Shown: piece after piece, positions 6,547-12,447 of the stretch
How the letters are laid out: each line of letters begins with the position of its first letter
How positions within the stretch are numbered: the first letter of the stretch is position 1
NCBI GenBank assembly: GCA_003242605.1
Contig: QGUZ01000118.1
Location: 1-13,892 of the forward strand
Length of the DNA: 13,892 bases
Origin: Actinomycetota bacterium
Lineage (GTDB): Bacteria > Actinomycetota > Actinomycetes > Streptosporangiales > Streptosporangiaceae
Reading direction: 5' to 3'
Notes under the pieces: generated by a model
What the model was told of the DNA's origin: nothing
The model's database searches: none
Seen by the model: only the letters and a program-made list of their open reading frames with translations
Made by a program: the position numbers and the translations under genes

Positions 6547-7107
6547 TCACCGCCGCCCGCCGAACCGCCGGTTGTGCACCTCGATGGCGGCATGGCGGTC
6601 CGGGGTGAGGATGGCGCGTGCCGCGGCCTTATCCGGCGCCCCGACCAGCGCCGCCGTACCCGGCCAGGTGGCGCCGTCGGCGCAGAGCAGCGGCCCGTAC
6701 GATCAGCTCGTCCCGGTCGCGCGGCACGGCGAGGTCGGCGGGCCGCCGCGATCCGAGGCCGAGCACGAGGAACCGGTTGCCCCCGGTCGGGCCGCCGGGA
6801 AGGTCCCACCGGGGGAGTCCCACATCGTACGTTCCAACGCGTTGCGCCATCGGCGCAGCATCACATCCCAGTACACCCCGGCTCGGTGGTCGGGCTCGTC
6901 GGAGGCGAACGCCCGGGCGGCGGCCGGATCGGGCAGGTCGACGAGGTGCACGCTGCCGGTGGCGGTCTCCCCGTCGTCCGTGAGGGCGGGACCGCGCGCG
7001 ATCATCCGCCCGGCGTACCGGTCCATGGAGGACCGGTGCTCCTCGGCGAGTTCCCGCCACAGCGCCATCGAGCCGGGCCGGTCGCGGTGGCAGCGGAAGA
7101 ACTCCAT
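6547..7107 (-). pseudogene. YCII-related protein gene, disrupted by two frameshifts
   Basis: The gene starts MEFFRCHRDRPGSMALWREL and keeps a good YciI-type ferredoxin-like domain to residue 97 (ending ALERTMWD). At that point a second copy of TGGGAC..CCGG begins (repeat 6795-6822) and the frame shifts by 14 bases. The next 36 codons (6808-6701) continue the protein in another frame as WDLPGGPTGGNRFLVLGLG. Two bases then appear to be missing at 6700/6701, after DRDELI. From there the original frame resumes as YGPLLCADGATWPGTAALVG and runs to TGA at 6547-6549. Read straight through, the original frame stops at TGA 6703-6705 after 134 residues, so the second half is lost. Without the two changes the protein would be 182 residues. 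The YCII part may still fold. The gene lies 38 bp after the GNAT gene, probably in one operon. Function of the intact family is uncertain. Confidence 0.75.
6795..6822 (-). repeat. 14-bp imperfect tandem duplication inside the YCII gene
   Basis: On the minus strand, TGGGACTCCCCCGG (6822-6809) is followed directly by TGGGACCTTCCCGG (6808-6795). They match at 11 of 14 positions. Removing the first copy restores a continuous family-like reading RTMWDLPGGPTGGNR. The three differences mean the event is either not recent or happened together with base changes. Confidence 0.75.
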
Positions 7108-7145
7108 GCCGGCCCGATATGGCGAGCCGTCGATGCGGCGCGGCG

Positions 7146-8300
7146 TCAGCAGGCCTTGCGGTAGAGGCGGTAGGTGCGGGAGCGGGAGGCACCGAGGACC
7201 TCCATGACGCGGTTCATCGCGTGGTTGTCCTCCAGGGTCCAGGTGGCCTCCCAGGAGCCGCAGCCGTGCCGCCGGGCGGACCGCCACAGCTCGGTGACGA
7301 GCACGGCCTCCAGGCCGAGCCCGCGGAACCCCTCCTTCACCCCGAACGCCGCGGCCCGCCAGCGCAGCCCGGCCGCGGGGGAGCGGGCCGCGAGCAGCAG
7401 GCCGGGCGGCACGCCGAGCCGGGCGGCGCGCCCGGCCAATCCGGTGAGCTCCTGGGTGCGGTCGGGGATGGCGAGCGCGAACGCGACCGGCTCGCCGCGG
7501 GACTCGCAGATCAGCGCGGCCCCGGGCGGCAGCAGGCCGCGCAGCCCGGACAGCAGGTAGGCGAACTCGCGGTCGGTGGTGGGGCTGAGGGCCCAGCCGG
7601 GTCCGCCGCGGCGGATCTCCGCCAGCCGGGCGCTCTCCGCGGCCAGGTCGTCGGGGTCGATCGTGCGGACGGTGAGCCCCTCCCGGCGGCGGGTGTCGCG
7701 GGCGATGCGCCGGATGCTCTCGGTCGGCTCCGGCCCGGCCGACCAGGTCCACAGGTCCTTCGCCTTGGCCATGCCGCAGGCCTCGAGCAGCCCCGGATAG
7801 TACGGCGGGTGGTACGGCATGAGCACCACCGGCGGCGCGGCCGGGCCGTCGACGAGCAGGCCGCTCTCCTGGCCGGGGAGCAGGCCCACCGGGCCGATCA
7901 TCGTGCCGCAGCCGCGTTCGCCGAGCCACCGGGCCGCGGCCTCGATGAGCGCGCCGGCCACGTCCGCGTCCTCGATGCAGTCGAACATGCCGAACAGGCC
8001 CTCGTGGGCGCCGCGGAACGCGGTGCGGCGGCGGTGCCGTACCACGGCGATCCGGCCGACCGGGCGGCCGTCGCGGATGGCGAGGAAGAGCTCGGCCTCG
8101 CCGGACGCGGCGACCGGGTGCCGCACGCCGCCGGGGATCGCCCGGCGCTCGGGCACGAGCGGCGGCAGCCAGTGCGGGTCCCCGCGGTGCAGCTCGCGGG
8201 GGAGCCGGGTGAAGGCCCGCAGGTGGTCGCGCCCGCGCGCCGGTTCGATGACCAGCTTCTCGGGGTGGGTCCGGCGCGTGATGGTGCTCACGATGGTCAC
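7146..8300 (-). CDS. GNAT-like N-acetyltransferase family protein, two-lobed, ~384 residues
   Basis: This belongs to a widespread, poorly characterised bacterial family often annotated as GNAT acetyltransferase. The N-terminal lobe has IEPARGRDHLRAFTRLPREL (18-37), DPHWLPPLVPERR (41-53) and AELFLAIRDGRPVGRIAVV (69-87, the GNAT beta-strand pair). It also has GLFGMFDC and the family signature PYHPPYYPGLLEACGMAKAKDLW (162-184). The C-terminal lobe (about 314-384) has FGVKEGFRGLGLEAVLV and WTLEDNHAMNRVMEVLGA, a GNAT acetyl-CoA site and closing strand. Substrate is unknown. The GTG at 8300 is chosen because a TATGAT -10 lies at 8342-8337; the longer frame up to 8420 would begin upstream of that promoter, and its extra 40 residues are unlike the family. 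Downstream is the broken YCII gene. Confidence 0.8.
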   Translation of the reverse strand: MTIVSTITRRTHPEKLVIEPARGRDHLRAFTRLPRELHRGDPHWLPPLVPERRAIPGGVRHPVAASGEAELFLAIRDGRPVGRIAVVRHRRRTAFRGAHEGLFGMFDCIEDADVAGALIEAAARWLGERGCGTMIGPVGLLPGQESGLLVDGPAAPPVVLMPYHPPYYPGLLEACGMAKAKDLWTWSAGPEPTESIRRIARDTRRREGLTVRTIDPDDLAAESARLAEIRRGGPGWALSPTTDREFAYLLSGLRGLLPPGAALICESRGEPVAFALAIPDRTQELTGLAGRAARLGVPPGLLLAARSPAAGLRWRAAAFGVKEGFRGLGLEAVLVTELWRSARRHGCGSWEATWTLEDNHAMNRVMEVLGASRSRTYRLYRKAC

Positions 8301-8336
8301 GTCCGATTGTCCGCTCGGTGGGAATGGGCTTCCGGC

Positions 8337-8342
8337 ATCATA
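8337..8342 (-). promoter_or_regulatory. -10 element TATGAT upstream of the GNAT gene
   Basis: On the minus strand TATGAT is one base from the TATAAT consensus and stands out in GC-rich surroundings. Transcription would start near 8330, giving a leader of about 30 bases before GTG 8300. No good -35 is visible 16-18 bases upstream. The Shine-Dalgarno before 8300 is weak (GAGCGGA about 11 bases upstream). Confidence 0.4.
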
Positions 8343-8505
8343 AGGCGGCGCGTTCGGGAAACGGCGGGAAATCGCGCGGCCGCCGAGAACCGTCGTCTTC
8401 CGCGCCGGTGATTTCCGCACATTACGGGGACGGCGATCCCGGTGATTCGGACGATCGATGCGGGTGCGGGATTTTTCAGGTACGCCAATGGGAGGATTCG
8501 GGAAT

Positions 8506-8538
8506 ATCGGTTCAAAGTAAATGTGAAAAGTAACCGAT
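8506..8538 (+). promoter_or_regulatory. operator-like dyad with internal direct repeat
   Basis: ATCGGTT (8506-8512) and its exact reverse complement AACCGAT (8532-8538) flank 19 bases. That spacer holds AAAGTAA (8514-8520), repeated as AAAGTAA at 8527-8533, a 13-bp period. This is the most AT-rich stretch of the window and sits 88-120 bp upstream of the GTG at 8626. It looks like a regulator site, or a promoter upstream element, for the Pro-rich membrane protein gene. The regulator is unknown. Confidence 0.4.
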
Positions 8539-8625
8539 CGCTATCGCCCCGGGACTTCCCGCCCGTTCCCCGGCCGGCATCGGCCACGATATGCGCCGGC
8601 AGACGACACGACGCGGGAGGGCGCG

Positions 8626-9567
8626 GTGGCGGAGGAGCGGAACCGGACGGCGGCGGGCGGGCGCCGCCCGCCGTACCGGGACGTTCCCGCCCCGCGCCCG
8701 AGCCCGCGGCGGCCCGGCGGGGACCCGCCCCGTCCAGTGGACGGCGAACGTTTCCGGGAGCCGGAGCCGTTCTACGGCGACCTGCCGCCGCGCCGCACCC
8801 GCGGCGGCCTGGCCGCGCTGGTGGGTGCGGTCGCCCTGCTCGGCCTCGGCGGCGTGGCGGCCTGGCAGGCCTGGCCGGGCTCCGGCGATGCCGCGGCCCA
8901 CGGGGCCGGTACGGCCGCCCGGCCCGCGCCGCCGTCACCGGTGCCCGGCGACGCCGGGACCGCGCCCCAGGGCGACGCCGCGCGGAGGCCCCGGCGCACG
9001 GCGGCCGTGGCCCCGCCGCGGGCCGATGATGCGGCGCACGCCCGCGCCGCGCGGCGTGGAGCCTCCGCACCGCCCGCGGACAGGCCGCGTGCCGGTCGGC
9101 CGGTGCCGGAGCCGCCGGTGCACGTGCGCAAGGCCCCGCCCGCCGCGGCCGTCCCGCCGCCAGGCCGGCAGGCGGCCACGGGGAGCGCCGCGCCGCCCGC
9201 CCCGGCCCTTACGCCGCATGAAGGGGCTCGCCGGGGTGGGGCACTACGTGACGAGGGGCCGGGGCGGCGCCCGAAAGCACGGGGTGGGGAACGCAGGGCG
9301 GAACGTCCGGTTCCGCGGTACGGACGCGGGGGCGTGCCGCGGTCCGGGCCCGGCCGGCCGGAGGACCGGGCGAAGCGGGCCGCCGGGCGGCGGACCGGAC
9401 GCGGCCCGGTATGGGCGCCGCGGGGCGGCGTCACCGTCGGGCCGGTGGGCGATCCGCGCGACCCGCTCAGCGCGGCGTACGCCTGCCGCCGCTTCGTGAA
9501 CGACTGGCGCCACCCCTTCTGCGTGCGGATCTGGAACGAGCAACGGCGGCGGCTGGGGCTCGACTGA
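8626..9567 (+). CDS. single-pass membrane protein with long Pro/Arg/Ala linker and CX11C C-terminal motif
   Basis: I do not recognise this 313-residue protein. Residues 1-58 are a charged, Pro/Arg-rich cytoplasmic segment and about 60-83 form one membrane helix (LAALVGAVALLGLGGVAAW). About 85-275 is a low-complexity Pro/Ala/Arg/Gly linker, likely disordered and outside the membrane. The end folds differently: DPLSAAYACRRFVNDWRHPF then CVRIWNEQRRRLGLD, with Cys287 and Cys299 eleven residues apart and several Trp and Arg. After the positive N-terminus the helix would orient the tail outward, where the cysteines could form a disulfide (inference). GTG at 8626 has GGGAGG five bases upstream. Codon bias weakens around 9205-9300, so part of the linker may drift freely. 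It stands alone between two non-coding regions. Confidence 0.6.
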   Translation: MAEERNRTAAGGRRPPYRDVPAPRPSPRRPGGDPPRPVDGERFREPEPFYGDLPPRRTRGGLAALVGAVALLGLGGVAAWQAWPGSGDAAAHGAGTAARPAPPSPVPGDAGTAPQGDAARRPRRTAAVAPPRADDAAHARAARRGASAPPADRPRAGRPVPEPPVHVRKAPPAAAVPPPGRQAATGSAAPPAPALTPHEGARRGGALRDEGPGRRPKARGGERRAERPVPRYGRGGVPRSGPGRPEDRAKRAAGRRTGRGPVWAPRGGVTVGPVGDPRDPLSAAYACRRFVNDWRHPFCVRIWNEQRRRLGLD

Positions 9568-10088
9568 GGACGCGGGCGCACCGGCGGGTCACGCCCACCG
9601 GCCGCACCCGGGCGAGCGACGCCGCAGAACTCCCGCGCCGATCGGCAGCCCTAGGCATCCGGCGCCGCCGATCACCACAGGCGGGTGGAGTTCCCGCCGG
9701 AAGGCCACCTCGGACCGGCGAGCCGCACGGCGGCGATTGGCCGCCGGCCTCGGGCGGCCGGACGGCCGGGCCGACGCCGATACCGGGGCCGGCATCGGCA
9801 CGGCGGTCGCGCTGATCTTCAGGGCCTGACGGGGATCGGCGCGTGTCGCGCCGGCGCACCTGTGCGGGGCGGTGCCGCGGCGAAGCGGGTGAGCACACCG
9901 GCGCACCAGGGCCGTGCTCGCATCCGCGGGCCCGCGGCTCGCCGTGGCCGCGTCGGCCGTCGCGGCGGGTGGGTCCGGTCGAGGGGGCGGAGGCCGCGCG
10001 CCGACGACACGGCCGAGGACGCCGCCGGGAACTCCGCCGGGGACGCCGTGCCGTACCCGTCCGCCGGCCGGGCACGGTGCTCGGCGGG
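9568..10088. other. 521-bp convergent gap without a supportable gene
   Basis: Every open frame here is Arg/Pro/Gly-rich, overlaps others on both strands, and lacks a ribosome site or family likeness. One short plus-strand stretch (about 9768-9830) reads DADTGAGIGTAVALIFRA before a stop and resembles the end of a Gly-rich membrane segment; it has no start and may be a remnant or chance. Two strong hairpins are present: 9739-9745 with 9753-9759 (7-bp stem, 7-base loop) and 9837-9843 with 9847-9853 (7-bp stem, 3-base loop). They are plausible terminators for the genes that converge on this gap. Confidence 0.45.
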
Positions 10089-10517
10089 TCAGGCGAGCAC
10101 CGACGCGAGCTTGCGGCCCATGCTCATCCGGATGTGGTCCCACTCGCCCGGGGTGACGTGGCGTTTGAGGGTGTCCAGCACCGCGTGGACGAGCTCCTCC
10201 ACGTCGCCGTCGAGCTCGAAGGGGTACTCGCGCCGGACCCGGGCGAGGAACTCCTCCTTGTCCGTCTTCACCGGCACCGCGCTGGGGTTCCACCCGTCGT
10301 AGTACATGCCGCGGATCAGCATCGGAAGCTGGGCGGCGAACTGCGCGCTCGCGTCCACCGTGAGGCGGTCGCGCACCGCGTGCAGCACCGCGCGGAGTGC
10401 GGCGTACGACCGGTTGCGCTGCGCCTTGGTCCAGCCGCAGGCGTGTTCGATCTCGTTGAGCACCCGGTTCGTCTTGTCGACCGTCGTGTTGAACGACGAG
10501 TAACCCGTGTCAGCCAT
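10089..10517 (-). CDS. DUF2267 domain protein
   Basis: This encodes 142 residues, nearly all one DUF2267 domain, a helical domain of unknown function common in actinobacteria and proteobacteria. Visible family features are the N-terminal FNTTVDKTNRVLNEIEHACGW, AALRAVLHAVRDRLTVDASAQ, the hallmark QLPMLIRGMYYDGWNP (63-78), and the ending VLDTLKRHVTPGEWDHIRMSM. The DUF normally forms an all-helical repeat and is often linked to stress-type genes; no enzyme activity is established. ATG at 10517 is preceded by GGGGGAT about six bases upstream. Longer frames start in the divergent promoter region and lack family likeness. It is transcribed away from the GCS2 gene. Confidence 0.9.
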   Translation of the reverse strand: MADTGYSSFNTTVDKTNRVLNEIEHACGWTKAQRNRSYAALRAVLHAVRDRLTVDASAQFAAQLPMLIRGMYYDGWNPSAVPVKTDKEEFLARVRREYPFELDGDVEELVHAVLDTLKRHVTPGEWDHIRMSMGRKLASVLA

Positions 10518-10753
10518 CTCGTGATCCCCCGTCCCTGTCGGCCACCGTCGCATCGACCGCACGGCGGGGCCGTACGGCGGGCGACGATTACGCTCCCACT
10601 CCCCAGCGCCGCAGGGGATACACGCGCTCCGGCCTGATCCTTGCCGCCCCCGCCTGGCCGCTCCGCCGCATCCGGATCCGCGACCCCACCCGCGGAACGC
10701 ATGAAATGCGATCGCCGGGACAGAGACAGGGTGTCGAGCGTTGGAAGGCACCC
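10518..10753. promoter_or_regulatory. divergent promoter region between DUF2267 and GCS2-type genes
   Basis: This 236-bp gap separates two genes that point away from each other and should hold both promoters. Visible elements are GGGGGAT before the DUF2267 ATG, GGAAGG (10743-10748) five bases before the GCS2 ATG, and a 13-bp dyad CGCAT-GAA-ATGCG (10698-10710) 44 bp upstream of that ATG. I cannot assign firm -35 and -10 pairs. Confidence 0.4.
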
Positions 10754-12208
10754 ATGGGCGCGGATTTGGACCGAGAAGACTTCACCGAGGCGGAGTTCGC
10801 CCGCTTCGGTGAGCGGCTGGAGCGCTCCCTGGTAGCTCTCCGCGAACTGCTGGCCCGCCCCGGCTTCGGCGCGGGACCGCCCACGATCGGCGCGGAGCTG
10901 GAGCTGTTCCTCGTCACCCCCGAGGGACGCCCGCTCATGCGCAACAAGGCCGTGCGCGAGGCCCTCGGCGACGACCGGGTCACCCTCGAGCTCGGCGCGT
11001 ACAACATCGAGCTCAACCTCACCCCGCGCCCGTTCACCGGCGGGGCCTTCTCCGCGATGGCCGCGGAGATGCGCGACATGCTGCTCGCCGTGGACAAGGC
11101 GGCGGCGGGCGAGGGCGGCGGCTACGTCCCGATCGGTATCCTGCCCACGCTGCGGGAGGCCGACTTCACCGGCGCGATGAGCGACGACCATCGGTTCCGC
11201 GCGCTGAGCCGGGGCATCCGGCGGCTGCGCGCCGAGCCGTACCACGTGACGATCGTCGGCGCCGAGCGGCTCGACCTGCGCGCGGTCGACGTGATGCTGG
11301 AGAGCGCCAACACCTCCTGGCAGCTCCACCTGCGTACCCCGCCCCCCGACTTCTCCCGGGTCTACAACGCGGCGCAGCTCGCGATCGCCCCGGTGCTCGC
11401 GGTGAGCGGCAACTCGCCGGTGTTCCTCGGCCGCCGGCTGTGGGAGGAGACCCGGATCGCGCTGTTCGAGGAGGCCGCCGACGACCGGGACGAGGAGCGC
11501 CGCTGGCGGGGGCAGCGCCGGGTGCACTTCGGTCCCGGCTGGGTGCGCGAGGGGGCCGTGGAGCTGTTCGGGTGGAGCGTGCGCGAGTTCGAGCCGCTGC
11601 TTCCGGTGCTCGACGAGGAGGACCCGCTCGAGGTGGTACGGCACGGCGGCGTGCCCCGCCTCGCCGAGCTGCGCATGCACCAGAGCACGGTGTGGCAGTG
11701 GAACCGGCCGGTGTACGACCCGGCCGACGGCGGGCACCTGCGGGTGGAGATGCGCGCGCTGCCCGCGGGCCCCACCGTGACCGACATGGTGGCGAACGCC
11801 GTGTTCCTCCTCGGCCTCGTCGCCGAGCTCGCCCGGGGGCGGCCGGAGGACTTCCCGTTCTCCGCGGCGTACCGGAACTTCTACCGGGCGGCGAGGGACG
11901 GGCCCGCGGCCTGGCTGCGCTGGCCCGGCCGGGAGGGCGAGCTGCCCGCCCCGGTGCTGGTGCGCGCGCTGCTGCCGGTGGCCCGCGCCGGGCTCGACCG
12001 GCTGCGGGTCGCCTCCGGGGACGTCGACGCCGCGCTCGAGGTGATCGGGGCCCGGGCGACCACCGGCCGGACCGGGTCGCGCTGGCTGCGGGAGGCGATC
12101 GCGGCGGCCGACGACGACCCGGAGGGCTGGGCGCGGGTGGTGCGCCGGTACCGCGAGCTGGCGCTCACCCATCGGCCGGTGCACACCTGGCCGCCGCTGA
12201 CCCCGTAG
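10754..12208 (+). CDS. GCS2-type glutamate-cysteine ligase family protein
   Basis: This 484-residue protein belongs to the carboxylate-amine ligase/GCS2 fold, which joins the gamma-carboxyl of glutamate to an amine using ATP. Visible signatures are GAELELFLV (46-54, metal and ATP acidic residues), LELGAYNIELNLTPRPF (78-94), YVPIGILPTL (124-133), LESANTSWQLHL (182-193), VYNAAQLAIAPVLAVSGNSP (203-222), GRRLWEETRIALFE (226-239) and LRVEMRALPAGPTVTDM (329-345). It is longer than YbdK-type members (about 370 residues) and is not clearly EgtA or plant-type GshA. The amine substrate is unknown. Mycothiol-making actinomycetes usually lack glutathione, so a role other than glutathione synthesis is plausible (inference). 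ATG 10754 has GGAAGG at ideal spacing; ATG 10706 upstream in frame is less likely. Confidence 0.85.
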   Translation: MGADLDREDFTEAEFARFGERLERSLVALRELLARPGFGAGPPTIGAELELFLVTPEGRPLMRNKAVREALGDDRVTLELGAYNIELNLTPRPFTGGAFSAMAAEMRDMLLAVDKAAAGEGGGYVPIGILPTLREADFTGAMSDDHRFRALSRGIRRLRAEPYHVTIVGAERLDLRAVDVMLESANTSWQLHLRTPPPDFSRVYNAAQLAIAPVLAVSGNSPVFLGRRLWEETRIALFEEAADDRDEERRWRGQRRVHFGPGWVREGAVELFGWSVREFEPLLPVLDEEDPLEVVRHGGVPRLAELRMHQSTVWQWNRPVYDPADGGHLRVEMRALPAGPTVTDMVANAVFLLGLVAELARGRPEDFPFSAAYRNFYRAARDGPAAWLRWPGREGELPAPVLVRALLPVARAGLDRLRVASGDVDAALEVIGARATTGRTGSRWLREAIAAADDDPEGWARVVRRYRELALTHRPVHTWPPLTP

Positions 12209-12237
12209 GCCGGCACTGACCCGCGGCACGGCCCGGC

Positions 12238-12266
12238 GGTACGGCCCGTGGCGGCCGTGCCGTACC
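12238..12266 (+). terminator. hairpin after the GCS2-type gene
   Basis: GGTACGGC (12238-12245) pairs perfectly with GCCGTACC (12259-12266) across a 13-base loop. It begins 30 bases past the stop and has no T-run. It suggests that the aminotransferase downstream has its own transcript. Confidence 0.45.
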
Positions 12267-12430
12267 CACCGCCCGATGCCGGCCTCGATGTCGGCAGGGT
12301 GCGCGGCTCGGGTGAAGCACCGGCGCGGCGTCGCTGAACCCTCCTCGAGGTGGCTGCGTACAGCCGGATGGTGCACCCGTGTGGGATGCGCGGCGGGTGC
12401 CGCTGGGGCTCGCGACGCAGTCCCACTCCA

Positions 12431-12447
12431 GAGGAGGAGTTGAGTTG
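12431..12447 (+). promoter_or_regulatory. strong RBS that fixes the TTG start of the aminotransferase gene
   Basis: GAGGAGGAG (12431-12439) is an almost full anti-16S match and lies five to eight bases before TTG at 12445. No ATG or GTG lies in frame close by that would give the family N-terminus. The 180 bases upstream include a small hairpin (GGCTG 12352-12356 with CAGCC 12361-12365) of unknown meaning. Confidence 0.7.

Larger units (their letters stand above)
8301..8625. other. 325-bp divergent intergenic region between GNAT gene and Pro-rich protein gene
   Basis: I see no protein gene here; the frames crossing it lack codon bias and family likeness. It holds the TATGAT element for the minus-strand gene, a CCGGTGATT pair at 8405 and 8439, the AT-rich dyad at 8506-8538, and GGGAGG (8615-8620) as the ribosome site for the plus-strand gene. 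I considered a structured leader but could not match it to a riboswitch class. Confidence 0.5.

Noticed and set aside
8301..8420. A 40-residue N-terminal extension of the GNAT protein starting at 8420
   Set aside because: The TATGAT promoter element lies inside it, and the residues are unlike the family's N-terminus, so GTG 8300 is used.
8401..8560. Possible c-di-AMP (ydaO-type) riboswitch upstream of the Pro-rich protein gene
   Set aside because: Fragments such as CCGGTGATT and GGGGAC recall it, but I could not assemble the conserved core in the right order.
9467..10302. Several overlapping open frames in the gap on both strands
   Set aside because: They are low-complexity Arg/Pro/Gly frames without ribosome sites or recognisable motifs, and some run antisense into the DUF2267 gene.
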